A stretch of 64,000 nucleotides of DNA from Labrenzia sp. 011 (lineage in GTDB: Bacteria; Pseudomonadota; Alphaproteobacteria; Rhizobiales; Stappiaceae), in NCBI RefSeq assembly GCF_003075075.1, contig NZ_QCYM01000002.1:186001-250000 (forward strand). Direction: 5' to 3'. Below are positions 34,501-44,409 of the stretch, piece after piece. The notes below the pieces were generated by a model that was not told the DNA's origin, searched no databases, and saw only the letters and a program-made list of their open reading frames with translations. The position numbers were made by a program, and so were the translations under genes. Numbering within the stretch: position 1 is the first letter of the stretch; each line of letters opens with the position of its first letter.

Positions 34501-35163
34501 ATGCCCTCCGCCCCGACCGATCAGCCGCCCCGCGCATGGCAGCGCATGTTGTCCGGCAGGCGCCTCAACCTGCTGGACCCCTCGCCGCTGGATGTGGAAA
34601 TTTCCGACATCGCCCACGGCCTGGCGCGGGTGGCACGCTGGAACGGCCAGACCTACGGTGACCATGCCTTTTCCGTCGCCGAACATTCGCTGATCGTGGA
34701 AGACATCGCGGTGATGCTGAAGCCGGACCTGCCGCCGCACTGGCGCCAGGCCGTGCTGCTGCACGATGCGCCGGAATATGTGATCGGTGACATGATCTCA
34801 CCGTTCAAGGCCGTCATCGGCGAAGCCTACAAGGGCGTCGAGGCGCGCCTGCAGGCAGCCATCCACCTGCGGTTCGGCCTGCCTGCGGAAATTCCCCAGG
34901 CCGTGAAGAAACTGGCGAAACGGGCCGACATCATCTGCGCCTATTTCGAGGCGGTGGAGCTTGCCGGTTTCGATGAAAGGGAAGCGGCCAAGATCTTCGG
35001 CAAACCGCGCGGGTTCCCGCTGAACAGCGACGGTCGGCTGCACTACGGGCTGCAGCCTCTACCGGTTGCCAGGGCGCAGGAGATGTTCATGAAGCGTTTC
35101 GACGAGATAGAGGCCCTGCGCGAAGCTGGGAACAAACGGGAAAGCCGGTCTGCCAGCAGGTGA
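34501..35163 (+). CDS. HD-domain hydrolase (YfbR-like 5'-nucleotidase type)
   Basis: A 220-residue HD phosphohydrolase. Metal-binding residues are visible: FSVAEHSLIVEDIA (first His), AVLLHDAPEYVIGDM (the HD pair) and a later aspartate in KRADIICAYFEAVEL. The pattern matches YfbR-like enzymes that dephosphorylate deoxynucleoside monophosphates, though specificity is uncertain. It is 22 bp after ygfZ. Confidence 0.85.
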   Translation: MPSAPTDQPPRAWQRMLSGRRLNLLDPSPLDVEISDIAHGLARVARWNGQTYGDHAFSVAEHSLIVEDIAVMLKPDLPPHWRQAVLLHDAPEYVIGDMISPFKAVIGEAYKGVEARLQAAIHLRFGLPAEIPQAVKKLAKRADIICAYFEAVELAGFDEREAAKIFGKPRGFPLNSDGRLHYGLQPLPVARAQEMFMKRFDEIEALREAGNKRESRSASR

Positions 35164-35218
35164 CCTTGGCAGCGAATGGCCCTAGTTTATCCGTGACAAC
35201 GATCAATCCGGTTCTGCC

Positions 35219-35737
35219 ATGCTGCATGTGTGCTCTCTTTCGAAACTTCCCGAAACCATCGCGGCGACCGGTGCAAGGTCTCTTGTCACCCTGATCAATG
35301 CCGAAATGGATGTGCCCACGCCGGCAGGTATTGCGCCGGAGCGGCACCTCTTCCTGACCTTCAACGATATTGTCACCCCGGTGGACGGACTGGTTCCGGC
35401 CAGCGAACAGCATATCAGCGAATTCGTTGCCTTCATCCGGGCGTGGGACAGGCGCGCTCCTCTCGTCATTCACTGCTGGGCCGGCATCAGCCGGTCGACG
35501 GCGGGCGCCTATGTCGCGGCCTGCGCGCTCAGACCGGAGGCCAGCGAACACCGTCTGGCCGCCCTGCTGCGCGAGCGCTCCCCTTCCGCGACTCCCAATG
35601 CGCGCATCGTCGCGATGGGTGACAGGCTGCTGGGGCGGGAAGGCCGCATGATCGATGCAATCCGCGGCATCGGCCGCGGCGCCAACGCCTTCGAAGGCAC
35701 ACCATTCATGATGCCGCTAGATGATCAGTCCGTTTGA
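35219..35737 (+). CDS. Tyrosine phosphatase family protein
   Basis: A 172-residue protein with the cysteine phosphatase P-loop HCWAGISRST (HC-x5-R) near residue 84, and the general-acid aspartate probably in FNDIVTP. It resembles small dual-specificity or protein-tyrosine phosphatases common in alphaproteobacteria, possibly acting on phosphorylated small molecules. The Shine-Dalgarno is weak. It lies 55 bp after the HD hydrolase and 48 bp before nadQ, so all may be one unit. Confidence 0.85.
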   Translation: MLHVCSLSKLPETIAATGARSLVTLINAEMDVPTPAGIAPERHLFLTFNDIVTPVDGLVPASEQHISEFVAFIRAWDRRAPLVIHCWAGISRSTAGAYVAACALRPEASEHRLAALLRERSPSATPNARIVAMGDRLLGREGRMIDAIRGIGRGANAFEGTPFMMPLDDQSV

Positions 35738-35785
35738 TCGGACAGCCTGTATTATTATTGATTGACCAGGACACCGGGAGAAACC

Positions 35786-36769
35786 ATGCCGCACAGGCAA
35801 GCCAGCATCGAGATCGGACTGAACGCTGTCATCGTTTCCGTCGCCGACGGCATGCCGCAGATCGTTCACGTCAACGATGCGCAGGACAATTCTCTCGACA
35901 GCCTGCCTTTCGGCCCCTTCGATCCCATCCACCACAGAACCTTCGAGATCGGCCTGCGTTCCTGGGTGGAAAACCAGACCGCGCTGCGCCTGGGCTATGT
36001 GGAACAGCTTTACACCTTCGGCGATCGCGGCCGCCACAGACTGTCCGGTGACGAGGGGCCGCATGTGGTGTCGGTCGGCTATCTGGCGCTGACACGGCAA
36101 ACCCAGGGCTCGGAAAGCATGCTTGCCCGGCACAATTCCGCCTGGCGTTCCTGGTATGACTATTTTCCCTGGGAAGACTGGCGCGCCGGCCGTCCCGCTC
36201 TCCTGGACGGCGAAATCCTGCCTGCGCTCGACACCTGGGCACGCAATCCGCCCAGCGCCGGGGAAGCGCCCAAGCCCCTCAGCCGCAGCGAGCGCATCCG
36301 CCTTGCCTTCGGGACCGGCAGCACGAGCTGGGACGAGGAGCGCGCGCTGGAACGCTACGAGCTTCTTTATGAGGCCGGGCTTCTGCTGGAGGCCCGGCAG
36401 GACGGACGGCCCGCAGCACTTGCGCGCGAAACGCTGCCGTTTCTGGGGGCCGCAATGCGCTTCGATCACCGCCGGGTGCTGGCCACCGCCATTTCCCGGC
36501 TGCGCGGCAAGCTGAAATACAGGCCGGTTATCTTCGAACTTATGCCGGAAACCTTTACCCTGACGGAGCTGCAGAATTCCGTCGAAGCCATTTCCGGGCG
36601 GCATCTGCACAAGCAGAATTTCCGCCGTCTGGTGGAGAATGCGGATCTGGTGGAGCCGACCGGCGCAACCTCCACGGCGACCGGAGGGCGGCCGGCGGCC
36701 CTGTTCCGTTTCCGCCACCAGCTGATGAGCGAGCGCCCCGCCCCCGGCTTGCGAGTCGGCGGCCGCTAG
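35786..36769 (+). CDS. nadQ: NadQ/NrtR-type Nudix-related NAD biosynthesis regulator
   Basis: A 327-residue protein of the alphaproteobacterial NAD-regulator family. The start at 35786 follows GGGAG. The N-terminal domain is Nudix-like but its catalytic box is degenerate (FGPFDPIHHRTFEIGLRSW, VENQTAL), as expected for a ligand sensor; YVEQLYTFGDRGRH and VVSVGYLALTRQ are the family marks. A mid-protein insert (about residues 110-190) precedes a C-terminal winged helix (YRPVIFELMPETFTLTELQ, HLHKQNFRRLVE). Family members repress NAD synthesis genes. nadABC lies 3 kb downstream with an operator-like palindrome over its promoter. Confidence 0.85.
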   Translation: MPHRQASIEIGLNAVIVSVADGMPQIVHVNDAQDNSLDSLPFGPFDPIHHRTFEIGLRSWVENQTALRLGYVEQLYTFGDRGRHRLSGDEGPHVVSVGYLALTRQTQGSESMLARHNSAWRSWYDYFPWEDWRAGRPALLDGEILPALDTWARNPPSAGEAPKPLSRSERIRLAFGTGSTSWDEERALERYELLYEAGLLLEARQDGRPAALARETLPFLGAAMRFDHRRVLATAISRLRGKLKYRPVIFELMPETFTLTELQNSVEAISGRHLHKQNFRRLVENADLVEPTGATSTATGGRPAALFRFRHQLMSERPAPGLRVGGR

Positions 36770-37002
36770 GAGTCCCATTTCGGACCGATTTTTCCTTGTC
36801 ATGGTCATAACTACTTAAGGCTATTAACCATATTTCCTTCAGCGAAGCGAAAACTTCCACCAATTTCCGCGAATTCTTCGCTCATTAACGCTCTTTCAAG
36901 GTTAAGCGGACATCTTCAATTTCAGTGCTGCCGTTAACCCGGTGCCAGCACCGGTCATCCGGCGTTTCGGGATGATGTGTATCGAGTTGGAGTTGGCTGC
37001 GT

Positions 37003-38253
37003 ATGTCTGGCCCTAGGTCCCGCAACAAAGAGCGGTTTTCTCATAAAGTGACACAAGAATACGGCCCGGTCCGAGCGCGTATGCGCCGGCTCAAACGCGT
37101 GCTTGTTGCCTGTCCCCTGGTCTATGTGGCCCTGGGCGGCAGTGTCGGCCAGCAGGACATTTTTGCTCTTGTCAATGCGCGCGAGACTGAGACGCCGCGC
37201 TGGATGATGGCGCTTGAACCGGCGAATTTCACTTCAAAGATCACTCCGCAACTGGCGCTGGGGACCACGCCACCGCCAAGCCTGGCCAGCACACCGATGC
37301 TGACCCTGACGTCCGCCGACAAGGGATTCGAGACCAGGCCGCTCTATGGCCTTGAGGATGTGGCCGAAAGCGTGCGGCCGACAGAATTGCCGGACAAGAT
37401 CACCACCAACAAGACCAGCAAGGGCGACCGTCTGATCACGGTGGCACCGGACTGGGAGACCGTCGACATGGCTTCCGGCAATATCTACGCCATGGCGAGC
37501 ATGATCTCGACCGAGAAGAAGCACGAGGATCTTCCCCGCGTTTCCTTCGTCAAGGCCCAGCCGCTGAATTCCAGGGAGACGGATTCCCTCCTTGCCAAGG
37601 CCAAGAAGGACGGCCTGCTTGAGGACGGTCCGCTCGACCTGCAAAAGGTGATGATGGCGCGCAACGCCGCCGCCGCCAGTTTCTCGCTCGTCTCCGCCTA
37701 TGCGCCTGAAAGCGTTCGGGAAACGAAAGAGCCGTTCAATGCGCTGTTCGGCTCGGCGAAATACGAACAGGAGTTGCCGCCGCCGGAGGACCCTGAAAAC
37801 CCGCACTGGTGGGCGCAAAAGCCCCTGCCCCTCTCGGTCAGCGAGAAGAAGGAGCAGCGCTGCCTCGCGGAAGCCATCTACTTCGAAGCCCGCGGCGAAA
37901 GCGAAGAAGGTCAGGTTGCCGTTGCCCAGGTGGTGCTGAACCGGGTGAAGAACCCGGCCTATCCCGGGTCCATCTGCGGCGTCGTCTACCAGAACCGCCA
38001 CAAGCGCAACCGCTGCCAGTTCTCCTTCGCCTGCGACGGCATCAAGGACCGGATTTCCAGCCCTGTGGCGTGGAAAACCGCGCAGCGGCTGGCAAGGGAA
38101 GTTCTGGACGGCAAGCAGTATCTGAAGATGGTCGACGCCTCGACCCACTATCATGCCACCTATGTGAAGCCGCGCTGGGCGAAGTCCATGGCCAAGCGAG
38201 GCCAGGTCGGCCAGCACATCTTCTACAAGACCCTTGCGGGCGGCTGGAACTAG
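37003..38253 (+). CDS. SleB-type cell wall hydrolase
   Basis: A 416-residue protein with a basic cytosolic start, one membrane helix (about residues 32-48) and a long linker. A C-terminal Hydrolase_2 (SleB) domain occupies about residues 280-416. The domain shows CLAEAIYFEARGESEEGQVAVA with the catalytic glutamate, VVLNRVKNPAYPGSICGVVYQ and QFSFACDG, ending with HYHATYVKPRWAK. SleB-type enzymes are lytic transglycosylases cutting glycan strands of peptidoglycan. The linker of about 230 residues has no recognised domain. Confidence 0.88.
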   Translation: MSGPRSRNKERFSHKVTQEYGPVRARMRRLKRVLVACPLVYVALGGSVGQQDIFALVNARETETPRWMMALEPANFTSKITPQLALGTTPPPSLASTPMLTLTSADKGFETRPLYGLEDVAESVRPTELPDKITTNKTSKGDRLITVAPDWETVDMASGNIYAMASMISTEKKHEDLPRVSFVKAQPLNSRETDSLLAKAKKDGLLEDGPLDLQKVMMARNAAAASFSLVSAYAPESVRETKEPFNALFGSAKYEQELPPPEDPENPHWWAQKPLPLSVSEKKEQRCLAEAIYFEARGESEEGQVAVAQVVLNRVKNPAYPGSICGVVYQNRHKRNRCQFSFACDGIKDRISSPVAWKTAQRLAREVLDGKQYLKMVDASTHYHATYVKPRWAKSMAKRGQVGQHIFYKTLAGGWN

Positions 38254-38259
38254 TGCATC

Positions 38260-38359
38260 TCGCGTTGATTTGAATTCAGGAAACCCCCGGACGCATTTGC
38301 GATGCAAACGCTGCCCTCGGCGTCTTTCAGCAGCCATGAATCCGTTTAAACGCGACACG
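38260..38359. repeat. Palindromic repeat element, copy B
   Basis: About 100 bp between sleB-like and hupE genes, related to the element at 22946-23036. Shared core: TGAATTCAGGA, then CCCG-ACGC-TTTGC, a three-base loop and GCAAA. The outer arms form an imperfect inverted repeat: TCGCGTT followed by GAATTCA on the left, and its near-complement TGAATCC with AACGCGA on the right. It is more degenerate than copy A inside, which suggests an older or drifted copy. Confidence 0.6.
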
Positions 38360-38520
38360 TTTCGGATCCCGACGCGTCTTCCCCGATCCCTCCGGACTTG
38401 ACCATCGACATAATTCACATGCTGTCCGGAATCGGGCATGGTGCGGACGTGTTTCAGAGAAACGCATGAACGGCGTGACCCATACCGGGGCGCCGGAGTG
38501 ACCAACCGAAGGATCGTTTC

Positions 38521-39114
38521 ATGATATTCCGCATAATTCTGGCGGCCGCCATCGGCCTTTTCGCCGCGTCTCCTGCCCTCGCACACCTGGACCCGTCCGA
38601 ACACGGGTCCTTTGCCGCCGGTTTCACCCACCCGGTTTTCGGCACGGACCATGTTCTGGCAATGATCGCCGTCGGTCTGTGGGCGGCCCTGCTGGGTGGC
38701 CGCGCGATCTGGACGCTGCCAAGCGCTTTTGTCGGCGCCATGATCGCCGGATTCGCGCTGTCGCTCGCCGGTCTGCCGCTGCCCTCCGTGGAGCCGGTCA
38801 TTCTGACGTCCGTGATCGTGCTCGGCGTGGCGGTCGCTCTGGCCGTGCAGCTGCCGCTCGGAGCATCGGCTGCCCTGGTCGCGACGTTCGGCCTCTGCCA
38901 TGGCTACGCCCATGGCGGTGAGATGGGTGCGGCAGGTGTGCTCGGCTATGCCGCCGGCTTCGTTCTCGCCACGGTCCTGCTCCATGCCGCCGGCCTGCTG
39001 ATCGGCTACGGGGCCAATATCGCCACCCGCAACGATCCGGCCGCGGCCACACGCATCATCCGCGGCATCGGCGCGCTGACGGCCCTGGGCGGGCTGTATC
39101 TGACCGCAGCCTGA
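38521..39114 (+). CDS. HupE/UreJ family membrane protein
   Basis: A 197-residue protein with a signal-like N-terminus and about six membrane helices. The family histidine motif is HPVFGTDHVLAMIAVGLWAA, with a second cluster in GLCHGYAHGGEMG. HupE/UreJ proteins are nickel/cobalt permeases or hydrogenase/urease accessory membrane proteins; no hydrogenase or urease genes are nearby, so a general Ni/Co uptake role is inferred. ATG follows AAGGATCGTTTC. Its stop codon directly abuts the stop codon of the convergent nadC. Confidence 0.88.
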   Translation: MIFRIILAAAIGLFAASPALAHLDPSEHGSFAAGFTHPVFGTDHVLAMIAVGLWAALLGGRAIWTLPSAFVGAMIAGFALSLAGLPLPSVEPVILTSVIVLGVAVALAVQLPLGASAALVATFGLCHGYAHGGEMGAAGVLGYAAGFVLATVLLHAAGLLIGYGANIATRNDPAAATRIIRGIGALTALGGLYLTAA

Positions 39115-39978
39115 TCAGGAAATTTCGATATCCAGCCCGAGATCGAGAACCGGAGCCGAATGAGTGATCCAGCCTGAGGAAATCAGGTCTACTCCGGCTT
39201 CGGCGACAGCCTTGACCGTGTCGAGCTCGATCCCACCGGATGCTTCCAGAAGCACCTTGCCGCCCGTGATGTCCACGGCTTTCCTGAGGATCTCGGGCGG
39301 CATGTTGTCGAGCATGACCACATCCGGCCCGGCCGCCAGCGCTTCGTGAAGCTGCTCCAGCGTGTCGACCTCCACCTCGATCTTCACAAGATGCCCGGCG
39401 AATGCCTTCGCCGCCTCGACGGCCCTGGCGACTCCCCCGGCCACGGCGATGTGGTTGTCCTTGATCAGGATCGCGTCATCCAGACCGAAGCGGTGGTTCG
39501 CGCCGCCCCCGCATCTGACCGCATATTTCTCGAACGCCCGCAGTCCGGGGGTCGTCTTGCGGGTGCACACGATATCGGCTTTCGTATGTGCGATCAGATC
39601 GGCAAAGCGGGATGTCGCCGTCGCGATGCCGGACAGATGGCCGAGGTAGTTCAGTGCCACGCGTTCGGCCGACAGCAGCGCCCGTGCAGGGCCTTCGATG
39701 CGGGCGACCACATCCTTCGCCGCAAGCCGGTCGCCATCCTCCCTGACCGGCTCGAAACGCAGCGCGGCATCCGTCTGCCGGAAAGCGCTTTGCGCGAATC
39801 CGAGCCCGGCCAGAACGCCGGGCTTGCGGGCGGCAATCACCGCCGTCGCCCGGGCGCCGGGCGGCAGCGTCGCCTGGCTGGTCACGTCTCCGGCCCGGCC
39901 CCAGTCCTCGAACAGGGCAGCCTTGACCGCATCGTCGATCATCAGTTGCGGCAATTGCGGCAGGTTTTTCCAGGTCAT
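39115..39978 (-). CDS. nadC: Nicotinate-nucleotide pyrophosphorylase (quinolinate phosphoribosyltransferase)
   Basis: A 287-residue NadC, converting quinolinate and PRPP to nicotinate mononucleotide. The family blocks [37 protein letters not shown] (active-site Arg/Lys), [17 protein letters not shown] and [12 protein letters not shown] are present. It is the last gene of nadA-nadB-nadC and starts 13 bp after nadB. Confidence 0.97.
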   Translation of the reverse strand: MTWKNLPQLPQLMIDDAVKAALFEDWGRAGDVTSQATLPPGARATAVIAARKPGVLAGLGFAQSAFRQTDAALRFEPVREDGDRLAAKDVVARIEGPARALLSAERVALNYLGHLSGIATATSRFADLIAHTKADIVCTRKTTPGLRAFEKYAVRCGGGANHRFGLDDAILIKDNHIAVAGGVARAVEAAKAFAGHLVKIEVEVDTLEQLHEALAAGPDVVMLDNMPPEILRKAVDITGGKVLLEASGGIELDTVKAVAEAGVDLISSGWITHSAPVLDLGLDIEIS

Positions 39979-39991
39979 GACGCCTCTTTGC

Positions 39992-41593
39992 TCAAGCCGT
40001 TTCCAGAGCCTCGGCGGTGATCGCCTCGACCTCCTGCAAAGTGGTGTAGGACCGTCTGGCCAGAGAGGGATCTTCCGCAGGGTAGTCGTTGCGATAATGT
40101 CCGCCCCGGCTTTCCCGGCGCTTGAGGGCCGCGGCCGCGATGATCTTGCCCGTCACCATCATGTTCCTGATGGACTGGCGCACGCAGATCTTTTCCATGT
40201 TCGAAATCTCTTCCAGGGCAGATTTCAGGCCGTCCTCGTCCCGCAGGACCCCGACATTTCTGGACAATGTGGTGCGCAGGACCGTGATGGCCTCGCGTTC
40301 TTCCATGTTGCGCTGGCTGGGAAGACCCGGCTCGTCATCCATCTCGTTCCAGTAGGCGCTGCGCGGTGTCGGCATGAGCCCCTGGATATCCTCGGCGATG
40401 CGCGCCGCGAAGACAACCGCTTCCAGAAGGGAGTTGGAGGCCAGACGGTTCGCCCCATGCGCACCGGTGGAGGCCACTTCCCCGGCCGCCCACAGACCGT
40501 CGAGGGAGGTGCGGCCGTTCGCATCCGTCAGAACGCCGCCCATGTGATAGTGCTCGGCGGGCGCGACCGGAAGCAGATCCCTGGCCGGATCGATGCCGGC
40601 GGCCATCGCCGCGGCAAAAACGGTCGGGAAATCGTCCTTGAACTTCGCCCCGATGGCCTGGCGGCAATCCAGGAACGCACCGCGGCCTTCGGCGATTTCC
40701 TTGTGGATGGCGCGGGCGACGATGTCGCGCGGGGCCAGCTCCAGATCCGGATGCACGCCTTGCATGAAGCGGTCGCCGGCCTTGTTGACCAGCGTCGCAC
40801 CTTCTCCGCGCAAGGCCTCCGTGGCAAGCGGGGCCGGATCCTTGCCGACATCCAGAGCTGTCGGGTGGAACTGGACGAATTCGGCATCGGCGATCACCGC
40901 TCCGGCGCGCGCCGCCATGGCGAGGCCGTGGCCATTGGCTTCATGCGGATTGGTCGTCAGCCCGAAGAGATGACCGATGCCGCCGGAGGCGAGAACGACG
41001 GCCTTGGCCGGAAAGACAAGGCGTTCGATGCCGCCGCGCTTGCGTGCCAGCACGCCGGTGACGAAGCGGCCTTCGCCGAGAAAGCTCTCGCCGATATAGC
41101 CTTCCAGAATACGGATGGACGGGGTCTTGCGAACGGCAGTGATGAGCGCATCCATGATCGCCCTGCCGGCCATGTCGCCACGCACGCGCACCACGCGGCT
41201 GCGGGAATGGGCCGCCTCGCGGGAGAATTTCAGCCGCCCCTCGAGGTCCTGATCGAAAGGCACCCCGTAGGAAAGCAGGTCGTGGACGCGGGCGCTGCCT
41301 TCGCGGGTCATCTGCTCGACGATCTTATCCTCGCAGATGCCGCAACCGGCCGCCAGCGTATCGTCGCGATGCTTTTCGACCGAATCCTGTTCGGAAATGG
41401 CGGCGGCGATCCCGCCCTGTGCCCAGGCTGAAGACGCGCCCTCGCCGATCGATGCGTTGGTGATGACGGTCACCGGGCGCGGACTGAGCTTCAGCGCGCA
41501 GAACAGGCCCGCGAGGCCGCCTCCAAGAATGACGACATCATCCACATCCTTGCCCAGGTGGGCAGGTGCAAAATCCTCTAGCGACATGGCCAT
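39992..41593 (-). CDS. nadB: L-aspartate oxidase
   Basis: A 533-residue flavoprotein that oxidises L-aspartate to iminoaspartate, the first step of de novo NAD synthesis. It has the FAD dinucleotide fold [17 protein letters not shown], the block [13 protein letters not shown], the catalytic region [10 protein letters not shown] and the cofactor/substrate region [30 protein letters not shown] (quoted in part: residues about 355-385). The start at 41593 follows AGGAAGTACCC. A second ATG two codons later is possible. Confidence 0.96.
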   Translation of the reverse strand: MAMSLEDFAPAHLGKDVDDVVILGGGLAGLFCALKLSPRPVTVITNASIGEGASSAWAQGGIAAAISEQDSVEKHRDDTLAAGCGICEDKIVEQMTREGSARVHDLLSYGVPFDQDLEGRLKFSREAAHSRSRVVRVRGDMAGRAIMDALITAVRKTPSIRILEGYIGESFLGEGRFVTGVLARKRGGIERLVFPAKAVVLASGGIGHLFGLTTNPHEANGHGLAMAARAGAVIADAEFVQFHPTALDVGKDPAPLATEALRGEGATLVNKAGDRFMQGVHPDLELAPRDIVARAIHKEIAEGRGAFLDCRQAIGAKFKDDFPTVFAAAMAAGIDPARDLLPVAPAEHYHMGGVLTDANGRTSLDGLWAAGEVASTGAHGANRLASNSLLEAVVFAARIAEDIQGLMPTPRSAYWNEMDDEPGLPSQRNMEEREAITVLRTTLSRNVGVLRDEDGLKSALEEISNMEKICVRQSIRNMMVTGKIIAAAALKRRESRGGHYRNDYPAEDPSLARRSYTTLQEVEAITAEALETA

Positions 41594-41695
41594 GGGTACT
41601 TCCTGGAAACAGAATGGGCTTTGCCCGAAAGACTTCCGGGCCAGGCTGTCGCCCGGCCCGGAAGAGATCACTCTTGCTGTTTAGGCCAACCGGGA

Positions 41696-42778
41696 TCAGA
41701 TTTTCAAGTTGATCATCCGCTCGACGGCGGTGCGGGCCCTTACCGCAATGGCCGGATCGACGAAAACTTCCTCTTTCATCTCTACCAGCGCATCGAGAAT
41801 CTTGTCCAGGGTGATCCGCTTCATGTGCGGGCACAGATTGCAGGGACGGATGTAGTCGACACCCGGCGTCTCGCTGGCGACGTTGTCGGCCATGGAGCAT
41901 TCGGTGACCATCATCACCTTTTCCGGCCTCCGGGTCTTCACCCAGTCGATCATATGTGCGGTGGAACCGGCAAAGTCGGCTTCCGCGACCACCTCGGGCG
42001 GGCACTCGGGATGTGCGATGATCTTCACGTCCGGTTCAATCTTGCGGTAATCGCGCAGTTCCTGCGCCGTGAAGCGCTCATGCACCTCGCAGGCGCCGTC
42101 CCAGACCAGCACTTCCACATCGGTCTTGTTGCCCACATTGGCGGCCAGATATTTGTCCGGAACCAGGAAGACCCTGTCGACCCCGAAGCTTTCCACGACC
42201 TGCAAGGCATTGGACGAGGTGCAGCAGATGTCGCATTCCGCCTTTACCTCGGCGGAGGTGTTGACATAGGTGATGATCGGGACGCCGGGATTGCGCTCAC
42301 GCAGGGCGCGCACGTCGGCCCCGGTGATGGATTCCGCCAGCGAGCAGCCCGCCCGCATGTCCGGAATGAGCACCGTTTTTTCCGGACTGAGGATCTTGGA
42401 GGTTTCCGCCATGAAGTGCACGCCGCACTGGACGATCACATCGGCGTCCGTCCGCGTCGCCTCGATGGCAAGCTGCAGGCTGTCGCCGACGATGTCGGCC
42501 ACACCGTGATAGATGTCCGGCGTCATGTAGTTATGCGCCAGAATGACCGCATTGCGTTCCTTCTTGAGCGTATTGATCGCGTGAATGGTCGGCGCCAGGG
42601 CCGGCCATTCGATCGCCGGGATGATATGTTTGACTTTTTCGTAGATCGGCGCGGTTGCTTCCGCAACTTCGGGCGTATAGCGCAGGTCCGGACGGTTCAG
42701 TCTGCCGAACCGGTCCAGGGCGGTCAGCCCATTTGCGATCGGTGCGCCATCGGGTACGGATGTCTGGGCAATGGTCAT
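41696..42778 (-). CDS. nadA: Quinolinate synthase A
   Basis: A 360-residue NadA, the [4Fe-4S] enzyme that condenses iminoaspartate with dihydroxyacetone phosphate to quinolinate. Cluster and active-site blocks are [54 protein letters not shown] and CNLCPHMK. The start at 42778 is chosen for the strong GGGAGG five bases upstream; the frame extends 34 codons further but through the promoter and operator. First gene of the nadABC operon. Confidence 0.95.
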   Translation of the reverse strand: MTIAQTSVPDGAPIANGLTALDRFGRLNRPDLRYTPEVAEATAPIYEKVKHIIPAIEWPALAPTIHAINTLKKERNAVILAHNYMTPDIYHGVADIVGDSLQLAIEATRTDADVIVQCGVHFMAETSKILSPEKTVLIPDMRAGCSLAESITGADVRALRERNPGVPIITYVNTSAEVKAECDICCTSSNALQVVESFGVDRVFLVPDKYLAANVGNKTDVEVLVWDGACEVHERFTAQELRDYRKIEPDVKIIAHPECPPEVVAEADFAGSTAHMIDWVKTRRPEKVMMVTECSMADNVASETPGVDYIRPCNLCPHMKRITLDKILDALVEMKEEVFVDPAIAVRARTAVERMINLKI

Positions 42779-42835
42779 GACGACCTCCCTCATGTTTGCA
42801 GGCAGGAACCGGGGTTCGCTCGCCCGCGCCGCTAT

Positions 42836-42854
42836 TATACTCAGTTTGAGCATA
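42836..42854 (-). promoter_or_regulatory. Operator-like palindrome over the nadABC promoter (candidate NadQ site)
   Basis: TATACTCA, spacer GTT, TGAGCATA: an inverted repeat with 7 of 8 matching arm positions, 58-76 bp upstream of nadA. On the minus strand its right edge runs into TATAAT, a perfect -10 hexamer; TTGCAT lies 19 bp further upstream as a possible -35. A repressor bound here would block RNA polymerase. NadQ, encoded 6 kb away, is the obvious candidate; the form TATGCTCA-N3-TGAGTATA agrees with NadQ sites as I remember them. Confidence 0.6.
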
Positions 42855-43077
42855 TTAGATGCAAAAGAAAACGGGCTCACAGGCCCACACCCTTTTGCTC
42901 TTTCAGAGCTTATATAATGGGCGCACGGCTAAAAATCCATCACTTTCCTGACAAATCGAGTCGATACTTATTTCTCCCTTTATTTACAGTAACTTAATTT
43001 AGGGGTCATCGCATGTTTCCTAGGCGGCTAATCGACTGCGACCGTGATGGAAACAGCAAAAACAATCATTCCATTCA

Positions 43078-43093
43078 TTGATCCATCGATCAA
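43078..43093. promoter_or_regulatory. Perfect 16-bp palindrome upstream of MFS gene
   Basis: TTGATC, spacer CATC, GATCAA, located 68 bp before the MFS start at 43161. The symmetry and position suit a dimeric repressor operator, for example of GntR or LacI type. No regulator gene is adjacent, so the binder is unknown. Confidence 0.35.
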
Positions 43094-43160
43094 AATTAGG
43101 CGTTTGGCGAAGCGTCGCTGTCCGCGTATCCTATCGTAAATTGACGATGGGACTCTCTTG

Positions 43161-44396
43161 ATGACTGCTGCAGAAACACCCGCACGCGCGGGTCCGAACA
43201 TCCCGCTCATCATCGCCTGCGGCTGTCTGATCGCGCTGATATCCTTTGGTCCACGTTCCGCGATGGGCCTGTTTTTCCAGCCCATGACCGAGGCCCGGGA
43301 CTGGAGCCGCGAGCTGTTCGCCTTCGCGCTTGCCGTCCAGAACCTGCTTTGGGGCATCGGCCAGCCGATCGCCGGCATGATGTCCGACCGCTTCGGCACC
43401 TGGAAAACGATGACCGTCGGCGCCGCTCTCTATGCTGCCGGCCTCATACTGATGATCGACGCCGAAAGCGCCGTGGCGCTGAATGTGTCGGCGGGCGTGC
43501 TCATCGGACTCGGCATCGCCTTTTCGTCGTTTTCTCTGGTCCTGGCGGCTTTCGGGCGGGCCGTAACGCCGGCGCAGAGGTCGCTTGCCTTCGGTATCGG
43601 AACCGCGTCGGGCTCTCTCGGCCAGTTCCTGTTCGCCCCGCTGGGTGGCGCACTGATTGCCAATATCGGCTGGCAGGACACGCTGATCGTGTTCACCGGA
43701 CTCGTGGCCGTGATCCCGTTTCTCGCCGTCGCGCTCAAAGGCAAGTCGGAACCGCCCTCGGACAGCAATCCGGCGAACAATCAGAAACTGATGTCAGCCA
43801 TGGCAGAGGCCTTCGGCACCCGCGGCTTCATTCTGCTGACCTTCGGTTTCTTCGTCTGCGGCTTTCACGTCGCCTTCATCACCGTCCACCTGCCGCCCTA
43901 TATCGCCGACCTGGGCCTCGATCCGGCATGGGGCGCGACGGCCATTGCGCTTATTGGTCTGTGCAATGTCGCCGGCTCGCTGATTGCGGGCTATATCGGC
44001 GGCCGCTATTCCAAACCGCTGCTCCTGTCGGCGATCTATCTCAGCCGGTCCGTCGCGATTTTCGCCTTCATCATGCTGCCTGTTTCCCCCTTCTCCGTGC
44101 TGGTCTTTGCAGGCGTCATGGGGGTGTTGTGGCTGTCCACCGTGCCGCCGACATCCGGCCTGGTCGCCGTCATGTTCGGGCCGCGCTACATGGCAACGCT
44201 CTTCGGGTTCGTCTTCCTCTCCCACCAGATCGGCGCCTTCCTGGGGGTCTGGCTGGGCGGCAAGCTCTATGACGAAACCGGGTCCTATGACGGCATCTGG
44301 TGGCTGGGCATCGCCCTCGGTATCTTCGCGGCGATCGTTCACTGGCCGATCGAGGAAAAACCGGTGGCAAGACTGATGCAGCAGGCGGCCGAATAA
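43161..44396 (+). CDS. MFS transporter (OFA/monocarboxylate-like)
   Basis: A 411-residue inner-membrane transporter with about 12 hydrophobic helices. The MFS loop GMMSDRFGTWKTM lies between helices 2 and 3, and GYIGGRYSKPLLL in the second half. The early segment SFGPRSAMGLFFQPMTEARDWSRELF is characteristic of the oxalate-formate antiporter/monocarboxylate group. The ATG at 43161 is taken; the preceding TTG codon is less likely. The C-terminus is short and cytosolic. Substrate unknown. Confidence 0.87.
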   Translation: MTAAETPARAGPNIPLIIACGCLIALISFGPRSAMGLFFQPMTEARDWSRELFAFALAVQNLLWGIGQPIAGMMSDRFGTWKTMTVGAALYAAGLILMIDAESAVALNVSAGVLIGLGIAFSSFSLVLAAFGRAVTPAQRSLAFGIGTASGSLGQFLFAPLGGALIANIGWQDTLIVFTGLVAVIPFLAVALKGKSEPPSDSNPANNQKLMSAMAEAFGTRGFILLTFGFFVCGFHVAFITVHLPPYIADLGLDPAWGATAIALIGLCNVAGSLIAGYIGGRYSKPLLLSAIYLSRSVAIFAFIMLPVSPFSVLVFAGVMGVLWLSTVPPTSGLVAVMFGPRYMATLFGFVFLSHQIGAFLGVWLGGKLYDETGSYDGIWWLGIALGIFAAIVHWPIEEKPVARLMQQAAE

Positions 44397-44409
44397 CAGC
44401 GGCCGCCAA

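Noticed and set aside
37234-38985. 583-codon minus-strand frame opposite the SleB and HupE genes
   Set aside because: Spans two clear plus-strand genes and their repeat-containing gap; no recognisable domain.
39698-41431. Long open frame (577 codons) on the plus strand across nadB/nadC
   Set aside because: Antisense shadow of nadB and the end of nadC; no family similarity, and the minus-strand genes are unmistakable.
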